A stretch of DNA of 64,000 nucleotides from Kordia sp965283645. Its GTDB lineage: Bacteria; Bacteroidota; Bacteroidia; Flavobacteriales; Flavobacteriaceae. Of this stretch, positions 42,880 through 50,220 are shown piece after piece. The DNA is taken from positions 4,278,001 through 4,342,000 of the forward strand of contig NZ_CBDIPG010000001.1 in NCBI RefSeq assembly GCF_965283645.1, read 5' to 3'. The translations under genes and the position numbers were made by a program. Below the pieces are notes generated by a model. It searched no databases and was not told the DNA's origin. It saw only the letters and a program-made list of their open reading frames with translations. How positions within the stretch are numbered: position 1 is the first letter of the stretch; the number at the start of each line of letters is the position of its first letter.

Positions 42880-44043
42880 TTACTTACTAATTACGTTGAT
42901 TGTTTGTTTCACTTTTGCCGCTACTTTTCGAGCTTCGGCAACATTTTCATCCACAATAGTTACATGTCCCATCTTGCGAAACGGACGTGTTTGTTTCTTT
43001 CCATAAATATGTGGTGTCACGCCTTCCATTTGCATGATTTTTTCAATATTCTCATACACAACATCACCAGTATGATTCTCGGCGCCAACTAAATTTACCA
43101 TAATTCCAGCAACTTTACTAGCTGTATTTCCTAAAGGTAAATCTAAAATTGCACGGATATGTTGTTCAAACTGGCATGTATAACTCGCTTCAATACTATA
43201 ATGGCCACTATTGTGTGGTCTTGGAGCAACTTCATTCACAATAATTTCATCGTCTTGTGTTTGAAAAAGTTCTACTGCCAAAATTCCTGTATGTTGTATT
43301 GCTTCGGACACTTGTAACGCTACTTTTTTCGCTTTCGCTTGAATGTCCTCAGAAATTCTTGCTGGACAAATTACATACTCAACCTGATTGGCTTCTGGAT
43401 GAAACTCCATTTCTACCACAGGATACGTTTTCATTTCGCCTGAAACATTTCGGGCAACAATTACGGCGAGTTCATTCTTAAAATCGATCAATTGCTCGCA
43501 CATACATTCTACATTCGGTAAATTTCCTAAATCTTCCAATGAACGAACTACTTTTACGCCAGTTCCATCATACCCAAACTGTGTGCTTTTCCAAACAAAA
43601 GGAATTGAAATTACTTCGTTTTCTACACCATGAATCAATTCTTCCAACGACATGTAAATTGAAAATGGCGCTGTCGGAATTTCATGTTTTTGATAAAAAA
43701 GCTTCTGAACTCCTTTATTCTGAATTGTTCGCAATGTTTTTGCAGACGGATATACATGCACACCTTCATCTTCAAGCTTCTCTAAAGCATCTACATTTAC
43801 AAGTTCTATTTCAAACGTCAATACATCTACATTCTTACCAAAATTATACACCGTATCAAAGTCCATCAAATCACCTTGATGAAAATCATTACACGCTATT
43901 TTACAAGGTGCTTCTGCGCTTGGATCAAGCACTTTTGTGTAAATGTCAAACTTTCGAGTTGTATACAGTAGCATTTTGCCTAATTGACCGCCACCGAGAA
44001 TTCCTAGTTTAAAATTGGAGGAAAAATAATTCATGGATTTCAT
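42880..44043 (-). CDS. purK: 5-(carboxyamino)imidazole ribonucleotide synthase
   Basis: The ATP-grasp protein begins 'LGILGGGQLGKMLLYTTRKF' (about 12-31). 'VWKSTQFGYDGTGVKVV' binds ATP and 'VNEVAPRPHNSGHYSIEA' binds metal and bicarbonate. It makes N5-CAIR, the substrate of PurE. The start is one of two ATGs nine bases apart (44043, 44034). It is the first gene of purKE and diverges from the HPRT-Adk gene. Two adjacent TAnnTTTG boxes precede it. Confidence 0.96.
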   Translation of the reverse strand: MKSMNYFSSNFKLGILGGGQLGKMLLYTTRKFDIYTKVLDPSAEAPCKIACNDFHQGDLMDFDTVYNFGKNVDVLTFEIELVNVDALEKLEDEGVHVYPSAKTLRTIQNKGVQKLFYQKHEIPTAPFSIYMSLEELIHGVENEVISIPFVWKSTQFGYDGTGVKVVRSLEDLGNLPNVECMCEQLIDFKNELAVIVARNVSGEMKTYPVVEMEFHPEANQVEYVICPARISEDIQAKAKKVALQVSEAIQHTGILAVELFQTQDDEIIVNEVAPRPHNSGHYSIEASYTCQFEQHIRAILDLPLGNTASKVAGIMVNLVGAENHTGDVVYENIEKIMQMEGVTPHIYGKKQTRPFRKMGHVTIVDENVAEARKVAAKVKQTINVISK

Positions 44044-44051
44044 ATTTTACA

Positions 44052-44067
44052 CAAAAGTACAAATCTA
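44052..44067 (-). promoter_or_regulatory. two adjoining TAnnTTTG elements for purK
   Basis: The minus strand reads TAGATTTG directly followed by TACTTTTG, with the second ending 8 bp before the ATG. Confidence 0.45.
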
Positions 44068-44113
44068 AAATGGTAAAAGTAAACTCGTAAAACGTTATTC
44101 ATAAATCAATTTG

Positions 44114-44121
44114 TATCTTTG
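44114..44121 (+). promoter_or_regulatory. TAnnTTTG promoter of the HPRT-Adk gene
   Basis: TATCTTTGCACC is the typical Bacteroidota -7 box with the following CA, 85 bp before the GTG start. The leader of about 75 nt has no recognised motif. Confidence 0.55.
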
Positions 44122-44206
44122 CACCTTTCAAAATGATAAAAAGTGTCATTTTTAATGAAATATCAACGGATAAAAGAAATTTTTATTCCAAAAACGCATT
44201 CAAACC

Positions 44207-45313
44207 GTGATTAAATTACACGACAAATATTTCAAGAAATTCATTACTGAAGCGCAAATTCAGGAAGCTGTCGCTAGAATGTCCTCAGAGATAGCTGACG
44301 ACCTCAAAGGTGAACAACCAATTTTCATCGGAATTTTGAACGGCGTTTTTATGTTTTTCTCCGATTTTATGAAGGCGTATCCATTTCCATGCGAAATGAG
44401 TTTCATCAAACTAGCTTCTTATCACGGAACTTCTTCTACAGGAGACATCAAAGAACTCATTGGCTTATCTCAAGACATTGAAGGAAGAACCGTTGTTGTA
44501 TTAGAAGATATCATTGATACGGGGAATACCTTAGACGAATTACACAAAATATTCAAAGCAAAAAAAGTAAAACAATTCAAAATTGGAACGTTATTTTTTA
44601 AGCCTGAAGCATATCAAAAACAACACAACATAGATTATATCGGAATGGAAATTCCTAATGAATTCATCGTAGGTTACGGTTTGGATTATGACGAATTAGG
44701 AAGAAACTTACCCGAAGTTTATCAACTACACACACACAACATGATTAATTTAATTTTATTTGGAAAGCCAGGCGCTGGAAAAGGAACACAAGCAAACTTC
44801 TTAAAAGAAAAGTATGATTTAGTTCATATTTCTACAGGAGATGTATTTAGATACAATATTAAAAACGGAACAGAATTAGGGCTGTTAGCCAAGTCATATA
44901 TGGACAAAGGCGATTTAGTTCCTGATGAAGTTACCATTAATATGTTACAAGCGGAAGTGGAGAAAAATCCTGAAGCAAAAGGATTTATATTTGACGGTTT
45001 TCCAAGAACTACGGCACAATCAGAAGCATTAGATGCGTTTTTAGCAACAAAAGAGTGGACAATTTCTGCTACAATTGCTTTAGAAGCTGATGACGAAATC
45101 TTAATTCAACGTTTGTTAGAACGAGGAAAAGAAAGCAAGCGTGTAGATGACCAAGATGAAGATAAAATTAGAAATCGTTTTGATGAGTACAATCAAAAAA
45201 CAGCTCCATTAATCAATTATTACAAAGCGCAAAACAAATTTTATAGCGTAAATGGTATTGGAACTATTGAAGAAATTACAGTACGTTTAAGCAAGGTTAT
45301 TGATGCATTATAA
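44207..45313 (+). CDS. adk: hypoxanthine phosphoribosyltransferase-adenylate kinase fusion
   Basis: The 368-residue protein starts at GTG. Residues 1-178 are an HPRT: 'PIFIGILNGVFMFFSDF', the PRPP loop 'VVVLEDIIDTGNTLDELH' and 'FIVGYGLDYDELGRNLPEVY'. Residue 179 is a Met that begins a full adenylate kinase: P-loop 'LILFGKPGAGKGTQ', 'HISTGDVFRYNIKNGTELG', 'GFIFDGFPRTTAQ', and a short lid 'RLLERGKESKRVDDQDEDKI' without zinc ligands. Both active sites are intact, so it salvages hypoxanthine/guanine and converts AMP plus ATP to 2 ADP. An internal start at 44741 could also yield free Adk. The fusion is recurrent in flavobacteria. Confidence 0.93.
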   Translation: MIKLHDKYFKKFITEAQIQEAVARMSSEIADDLKGEQPIFIGILNGVFMFFSDFMKAYPFPCEMSFIKLASYHGTSSTGDIKELIGLSQDIEGRTVVVLEDIIDTGNTLDELHKIFKAKKVKQFKIGTLFFKPEAYQKQHNIDYIGMEIPNEFIVGYGLDYDELGRNLPEVYQLHTHNMINLILFGKPGAGKGTQANFLKEKYDLVHISTGDVFRYNIKNGTELGLLAKSYMDKGDLVPDEVTINMLQAEVEKNPEAKGFIFDGFPRTTAQSEALDAFLATKEWTISATIALEADDEILIQRLLERGKESKRVDDQDEDKIRNRFDEYNQKTAPLINYYKAQNKFYSVNGIGTIEEITVRLSKVIDAL

Positions 45314-46109
45314 TTCTCAATTATACATACAAAACTTACAACAAGAATTGGCGCCACTACAACAACAAATAGTGGCACATTCTTTATATAATAAAGTGAA
45401 TTCTGTACATGCGTTGAATACATTTATGGAACATCATGTGTTTGCTGTATTTGATTTTATGTCACTATTAAAAGCATTGCAAATACACTTAACACAAACA
45501 GAATTACCTTGGATTCCAAAAGGGAATCCAGTCACAAGACGATTTATCAACGAAATTGTTTTTGGTGAAGAAAGCGATATTGACAAAGATGGAAAACCAT
45601 TAAGTCATTATGAAATGTATGTAGAAGCTATGGAAGCTTCTGAAGCAAATACAGAAATGATTTCAGAATGCATTGCATATATTTCAAAAGGTAAAAGTGT
45701 CGCTGAAAGTTTGATCGCGGTAAATGCACCAAAAGCTGTACAAGATTTTGTGAATTTTACATTTGCCATAATTAATACAAAAGAAGTACATAAAATTGCG
45801 GCAGTATTTACGTTTGGTCGAGAAGATTTAATTCCAAATATGTTTTTGGAAATGGTCAAAGGAATAGATCAAAAAAGTATCGATGTAAATTTGGATAAGT
45901 TTATCTATTATTTAGAAAGACATATTGAGCTTGATGGAGATGAACATGGACCATTAGCGTTACAAATGATACAAGAATTGTGTGGTACTGACTCTCAGAA
46001 ATGGGAAGATTGTATCGCGGTAAGCAAGCAAGCATTACAACACAGAATTGCACTTTGGACAGCAATTGAAGACAAAATAGAAGTATTTTCGCAACATGAA
46101 CTTGTGTAG
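45300..46109 (+). CDS. DUF3050 protein (heme oxygenase-like fold)
   Basis: The 269-residue, mostly helical protein has 'FMEHHVFAVFDFMSLLKALQ' (about 42-61), followed by 'WIPKGNPVTRRFINEIVFGE' and 'SHYEMYVEAMEASEANT', the DUF3050 signature. Related families include heme-oxygenase-like diiron oxidases, and the conserved 'EHH', 'HYEMY' and 'ERHIELDGDEHGPLAL' supply possible metal ligands. It starts (ATGATG) inside the last codons of the HPRT-Adk gene, overlapping by 14 bp, so translation is coupled. The reaction is unknown. Confidence 0.85.
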   Translation: MMHYNSQLYIQNLQQELAPLQQQIVAHSLYNKVNSVHALNTFMEHHVFAVFDFMSLLKALQIHLTQTELPWIPKGNPVTRRFINEIVFGEESDIDKDGKPLSHYEMYVEAMEASEANTEMISECIAYISKGKSVAESLIAVNAPKAVQDFVNFTFAIINTKEVHKIAAVFTFGREDLIPNMFLEMVKGIDQKSIDVNLDKFIYYLERHIELDGDEHGPLALQMIQELCGTDSQKWEDCIAVSKQALQHRIALWTAIEDKIEVFSQHELV

Positions 46110-46129
46110 CGAACTAAAATAATGATACA

Positions 46130-47128
46130 ATGACAGATGGAAATTTTGTAGATTATGTAAAAATGCACATAACTTCTGGAAACGGAGGAAAAGGATCTAT
46201 GCATTTATTACGTGAAAAATACAACGCTAAAGGCGGACCTGATGGCGGCGATGGCGGACGTGGCGGACATATTATCCTCAGAGGAAATCAAAACCTTTGG
46301 ACACTTTACCATTTCAAACTGAAAAGGCATCACAAAGCTGAACATGGAAGTCATGGTAGTGGAAATAGAAGCACAGGAGCAGACGGACAAGATGTATATT
46401 TAGATGTTCCGTTAGGAACTGTAGTACGTGATACAGAAACCAATGAAATCATTTTTGAAATCACGGCACATGATGAAGAACGTATCATTGCTGAAGGTGG
46501 AAAAGGTGGACGCGGAAACTGGCATTTCAAATCGTCAACAAATCAAACACCACGCTATGCACAACCTGGAATTCCGGGTGAAGAAAAAGATATTCTATTA
46601 GAATTAAAAGTATTAGCAGATGTTGGTTTGGTAGGATTTCCAAATGCTGGAAAATCAACCTTACTTTCTGTAATTACTTCGGCAAAACCGAAAATTGGTA
46701 ATTACGAGTTTACAACACTAAAACCAAATTTAGGAATTGTAGAATACAGAGATTACAGATCGTTTGTCATGGCAGACATTCCAGGAATTATTGAAGGTGC
46801 TTCCGAAGGAAAAGGTTTGGGGCATTATTTCTTACGACACATTGAGCGTAACTCAACCTTACTATTTTTAATTCCTGCAGATAGTGCTGATATTTCAAAA
46901 GAATACGACATTCTATTGAATGAACTTCAAAAATACAATCCTGAATTGCTAGATAAAGAGCGTTTCATTGCAATTTCTAAGTCAGACATGCTAGACGATG
47001 AACTGATGGAAGAAATGAGCGTAGAACTCAAGCGAGACTTAAATATTCCGTTCATGTTTATCTCTTCTGTTGCCCAACAAGGTATCATGGAACTCAAAGA
47101 TAAACTCTGGGAAATGTTAAACAACTAA
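46130..47128 (+). CDS. obgE: GTPase ObgE/CgtA
   Basis: The N-terminal Obg fold (1-155) is Gly-rich ('YNAKGGPDGGDGGRGGHIIL', 'HHKAEHGSHGSGNRSTGADG'). The G domain has G1 'GFPNAGKSTLLS' (169-180), G2 'FTTLKPNLGIVE', G3 'MADIPGIIEGASEGKGLGH' and 'ISKSDML' as G4. Obg binds the 50S subunit and couples GTP state to ribosome assembly and stress. It lacks the C-terminal OCT domain, as in most Bacteroidota. It lies 20 bp after the DUF3050 gene and ends at a terminator, closing the adk-obgE unit. Confidence 0.97.
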   Translation: MTDGNFVDYVKMHITSGNGGKGSMHLLREKYNAKGGPDGGDGGRGGHIILRGNQNLWTLYHFKLKRHHKAEHGSHGSGNRSTGADGQDVYLDVPLGTVVRDTETNEIIFEITAHDEERIIAEGGKGGRGNWHFKSSTNQTPRYAQPGIPGEEKDILLELKVLADVGLVGFPNAGKSTLLSVITSAKPKIGNYEFTTLKPNLGIVEYRDYRSFVMADIPGIIEGASEGKGLGHYFLRHIERNSTLLFLIPADSADISKEYDILLNELQKYNPELLDKERFIAISKSDMLDDELMEEMSVELKRDLNIPFMFISSVAQQGIMELKDKLWEMLNN

Positions 47129-47130
47129 TA

Positions 47131-47157
47131 AGAAGTGACTTTAGAGTCACTTTTTTT
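47131..47157 (+). terminator. intrinsic terminator after obgE
   Basis: AAGTGACT (47133-47140) and AGTCACTT (47145-47152) pair around TTAG, followed by T5. Confidence 0.85.
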
Positions 47158-47237
47158 GTATCTTTTTTTCAGAATGACGCACTTTATACCTTTATAATAC
47201 TTAATGAATATACATTAACTATTTACAATCAATTAAC

Positions 47238-47639
47238 ATGAAAAAAGTACTTTTCCTCCTTTTTATAATTTTCTCACAACTTTCGTTTGCACAAAAAAAC
47301 GAACGCATCTCTACCGTTGATTTTGTTCAAATTATAGATGGAAACAAAGCAGAAGCTATGTATTATTACCAGCATAACTGGAAAATACTACGTCAAATGG
47401 CGATTAAGAAAAACTATATAGCTTCTTTTGAAATCATGGAAACCGTGTATTCTGAAGAAGCGCCTTTTCATCTCATGTTGATTACAACATATGTAAACAA
47501 CGCGCAATACGAACAACGTGAAAAACACTTTCAAGAACTTATCAAATTAGCAGGAAAGCTGAAATTACTGAATGATAAAAAACCAACAGAATTCCGAAAA
47601 AACCTATTTCATAAAGAAAATGTGAGGCATCAGAATTAA
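47238..47639 (+). CDS. small secreted protein of unknown function
   Basis: The 133-residue product begins with a signal peptide ('VLFLLFIIFSQLSFAQ'). The mature part is helical and strand-forming, with 'YYYQHNWKILRQMAIKKNYI' and 'LITTYVNNAQYEQREKHFQ'. It resembles small periplasmic proteins of Bacteroidota, but I recognise no domain. It stands alone between obgE and the peptidase E gene. Confidence 0.7.
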   Translation: MKKVLFLLFIIFSQLSFAQKNERISTVDFVQIIDGNKAEAMYYYQHNWKILRQMAIKKNYIASFEIMETVYSEEAPFHLMLITTYVNNAQYEQREKHFQELIKLAGKLKLLNDKKPTEFRKNLFHKENVRHQN

Positions 47640-47756
47640 TACAGATCTTTCTGCTTAAAGACTGAACTAGTGGAAAATGATAAGAAATTATAAATGCCAA
47701 ATGTTTAATTTTAAATTATTTTTTTAGACAATAAACAACTAAATAATACCAACTAA

Positions 47757-48452
47757 ATGAACTCAACACCAACATTATTCGTCTACGGCGGACAAGTCAA
47801 TAAAGGATTTGTAGAATATACAGCCAAACTCACAGGAAAGAAAAAACCACGCATTTGCTTTTTGCCAACCGCAACAGGTGACGCACTTTGGTACATAAAT
47901 TATTGGTATGAGTTATGTCACGATTTAGAAGTAGAGCCGCATGTATTGAAAGTTTGGATTAGTACCAGTTCGCAAGATTGGGCTTTTGAAGATCTATTAT
48001 TGGAAATGGACGCCATTATTGTTGGTGGCGGAAATACCTTAAACTTGATGACCTTACTAAAAGCACATGAACTTGATACTGTGTTCAAAAAAGCATACGA
48101 CAAAGGAATTGTATTGGCTGGCGGAAGTGCAGGATCTATATGTTGGTTCAATGGTGGATTTTCAGATTCTAGACCTAAAGAACTTACGTTTGTAGCAGGT
48201 TTCAACTTTTTACCATTCAGTAACTGTCCACATTACCATTCCGATCCGTCACGTCGTCCGTTATTTCATCATAATATTGCCAACGAAATTTTAACCGATG
48301 GTTACGCGTGCGATGACTTGTCAGGAATTGTATTCGAAAACGGAAAAGTAACGAAAGTGATGTCTTTAGACGAAGAAAATCATTCATATTTCGTTTACAA
48401 AAAAGATGATGAAGTTATTGAAGAACGTTTGGAATCGGAGGTTTTTTCTTAG
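47757..48452 (+). CDS. pepE: peptidase E-type (S51) dipeptidase
   Basis: The 231-residue flavodoxin-like protein has 'ICFLPTATGDALWYINYWY', 'IIVGGGNTLNLMTLLKAHEL' and the nucleophile elbow 'IVLAGGSAGSICWFNGGF' (Ser in GGSAGS), the S51 signature shared with cyanophycinase. 'FSNCPHYHSDPSRRPLFH' contributes the His. The family cleaves Asp-X dipeptides. The assignment between peptidase E and another S51 dipeptidase rests on family resemblance. No signal peptide. Confidence 0.85.
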   Translation: MNSTPTLFVYGGQVNKGFVEYTAKLTGKKKPRICFLPTATGDALWYINYWYELCHDLEVEPHVLKVWISTSSQDWAFEDLLLEMDAIIVGGGNTLNLMTLLKAHELDTVFKKAYDKGIVLAGGSAGSICWFNGGFSDSRPKELTFVAGFNFLPFSNCPHYHSDPSRRPLFHHNIANEILTDGYACDDLSGIVFENGKVTKVMSLDEENHSYFVYKKDDEVIEERLESEVFS

Positions 48453-48473
48453 TATTTTTCATTCTTAGCGAAC

Positions 48474-48492
48474 ATTGAGCGGAGTCGAAATG
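48474..48492. repeat. TGAGCGGAGTCGAAAT dispersed element, copy 1
   Basis: ATTGAGCGGAGTCGAAATGT lies in the convergent gap between the peptidase E gene and the T9SS gene. The same core is at 50188-50204 and in a decayed form at 61152-61168. Confidence 0.65.
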
Positions 48493-48514
48493 TGATGTAA
48501 ACGGCATTCAACAT

Positions 48515-49237
48515 TTATGACTTAATCGCTTTCTTAGTTTCCAACACAACTCCATCTACAATAGTACGAATCAAATAGATTCCTTTTGGTTGTGTTGAGA
48601 TATCAATTTGTGGAATTTTAGAAAGTTTTGTATGTGTATTGGTTTGAATCAATTGTCCGTTCATGTTAAAAACTTCTACAGTAAGACGATCATATGTTTT
48701 ATCAAGCTGTAGCTGAAATAAACCGTTTGCAGAAGGATTTGGGAAAAGCCTCGGTATTGCTTTTTCTTCAATTGCTTTTTCAGCATGTATTTCGATTCCT
48801 TTTACGGTGTATATACATTTACTTTCTTCATCCTCATCTTCAACCATTCTACACATTATGAAATAATCGTAATTATTACTTCCTTTAGATATTACTTTTC
48901 TGCATGTTACAAGTTTGTTTAGTGTTAAAGTGATAGTCTCTAATTCATCAAAATCTTGTTCTAATACAATTTGAATATGTTTTTGATCACCAACGACAAC
49001 TTCTTTAGTTTCAAATCCTAGATAAGAAATGACTAAGATGTTTTCAGGAATTACGTCAAGCGTAAATGTTCCCTGTGCGTTTGTAATTTTTCCTTTCGTT
49101 GTATTTTTGACAATCACGTTTGCGTTTGGAAGTATATTTTTATCTGCATCATACACAATTCCTGAAACCGTGTTGGTTTGCGCAAAGCAATTAAATGACA
49201 GACTAAAGAATACGCAAAATAGTAACATTGGTTTCAT
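48515..49237 (-). CDS. secreted T9SS protein with carboxypeptidase-regulatory-like domain
   Basis: The start is placed at ATG 49237, the first codon of a good signal peptide ('PMLLFCVFFSLSFNCFAQ'); the longer frame adds a basic, unrelated N-terminus. Residues 22-100 form a CarboxypepD-regulatory-like domain ('TVSGIVYDADKNILPNANVI', then 'LVISYLGFETKEVVVGDQ'). Residues 107-150 contain four cysteines (in 'LVTCRKVI', 'YFIMCRMVE', 'SKCIYT'). The C-terminus (170-240) is a T9SS type A sorting domain ('LFPNPSANGLFQLQL', 'GIYLIRTIVDG'). A surface protein of unknown role. Confidence 0.85.
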   Translation of the reverse strand: MKPMLLFCVFFSLSFNCFAQTNTVSGIVYDADKNILPNANVIVKNTTKGKITNAQGTFTLDVIPENILVISYLGFETKEVVVGDQKHIQIVLEQDFDELETITLTLNKLVTCRKVISKGSNNYDYFIMCRMVEDEDEESKCIYTVKGIEIHAEKAIEEKAIPRLFPNPSANGLFQLQLDKTYDRLTVEVFNMNGQLIQTNTHTKLSKIPQIDISTQPKGIYLIRTIVDGVVLETKKAIKS

Positions 49238-49261
49238 AATAATTTTTGTTTGATTAGAATC

Positions 49262-49269
49262 CAAATCTA
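49262..49269 (-). promoter_or_regulatory. TAnnTTTG element upstream of the T9SS gene
   Basis: The minus strand reads TAGATTTG 25 bp before the chosen ATG (49237) and inside the longer frame. This supports the shorter start. Confidence 0.45.
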
Positions 49270-49358
49270 CCGTATCTTGATACTTTATAAAACGACGAAT
49301 TCGTGAACAGCGCTTTTGAGTGAGTGAAACATATCTTTTTAAAAAACGACAACTTTTT

Positions 49359-49739
49359 ATGCAACACATACTACAAACAGCAACGACAACACTTGAAATT
49401 ATTTGGGATGAATCGTGTGGAATTATTGATCGGATAAAAAACTATACTTTGCTAGAAGGAATTGCAACACATATTCAAGGAGAAGTATTTTTTTATCAAT
49501 ACGAATTGGACATTCCATTCAATGGACAAGAACGCGAAATTTTTGACGTTGGTGATGTGGTGTATTGGCGTTCGCAAACAGATGATACAAAGTTTGGAAT
49601 TTTATTCATGTATGGAAATACTACGTATGGCGATGGAACAAAACCAAGAACGTCAAGTCCAGGTATTAAAATTGGACATATTGAACAACATGAAGCCATT
49701 CGTTTGATTGAAACAGGTGAAAAATTGAAATTAGGATAA
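49359..49739 (+). CDS. cyclophilin-like fold protein
   Basis: The start at 49359 is chosen because the domain begins there ('MQHILQTATTTLEIIWDESC'). The 126-residue protein has 'QGEVFFYQYELDIPFNGQE', 'VGDVVYWRSQTDDTKFGILF', 'SPGIKIGHIEQHEA', a small all-beta protein resembling the cyclophilin-like (TM1367/DUF3830) group. The activity of this group is unclear. It lies 13 bp before the VOC gene, which is likely co-transcribed. Confidence 0.7.
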   Translation: MQHILQTATTTLEIIWDESCGIIDRIKNYTLLEGIATHIQGEVFFYQYELDIPFNGQEREIFDVGDVVYWRSQTDDTKFGILFMYGNTTYGDGTKPRTSSPGIKIGHIEQHEAIRLIETGEKLKLG

Positions 49740-49752
49740 AAATAAATAAATC

Positions 49753-50118
49753 ATGAAGTATAACATAAAATCTATTCGAACTTTTATTGGCGCAAAAAAT
49801 TATGAAGTTTCTAGAAACTTCTATCAGGACTTAGGTTTTGAAGAAATTATTATTTTTCCAAAAATGTCGTATTTCCAAATGGGAAATTTCGGTTTTTATC
49901 TTCAAGATGCATATGTGAAAGATTGGGTTAACAATTCAATGGTTTTTATAGAAGTAAGCGATTTGCAAAAACATTTTGAGCATATAAAATCGTTACAACT
50001 AGACAAGAAATACGAAAATGTGCGACTCAAAGAAATCGTTTACAACGATTGGGGAAACGAGTTTTTCATCTACGATCCGTCAGGAATTTTATGGCATATT
50101 GGCGAGTTTACACGTTAG
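49753..50118 (+). CDS. VOC-family (glyoxalase-like) protein
   Basis: The 121-residue single VOC domain begins 'SIRTFIGAKNYEVSRNFYQD' and has 'MGNFGFYLQDAYVKDW', 'FIEVSDLQKHFEHI' and the last strand 'FFIYDPSGILWHIGEF', the Gly/His/Glu sites of the glyoxalase fold. VOC proteins bind metals or toxins such as bleomycin. No specific substrate is indicated. It is the last gene of a two-gene unit with the cyclophilin-like gene. Confidence 0.85.
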   Translation: MKYNIKSIRTFIGAKNYEVSRNFYQDLGFEEIIIFPKMSYFQMGNFGFYLQDAYVKDWVNNSMVFIEVSDLQKHFEHIKSLQLDKKYENVRLKEIVYNDWGNEFFIYDPSGILWHIGEFTR

Positions 50119-50145
50119 TAGTTGATTGTACTTTATAGCAATCCA

Positions 50146-50204
50146 ACATTTCGACTTCGCTCAATAGTGCAACTCAAGAAAAGCAAACTGAGCGGAGTCG
50201 AAGT
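50146..50204. repeat. TGAGCGGAGTCGAA dispersed inverted repeat, copy 2
   Basis: ATTTCGACTTCGCTCA (50148-50163) and CTGAGCGGAGTCGAAGT (50188-50204) form long inverted arms, one mismatch apart, around a 24-nt spacer. It sits between the convergent VOC and macroglobulin genes and could act as a terminator. Confidence 0.75.
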
Positions 50205-50220
50205 TTAAATTTGTTCATTA

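Noticed and set aside
43539..44012. 157-codon plus-strand frame
   Set aside because: Antisense to purK, whose ATP-grasp motifs are intact.
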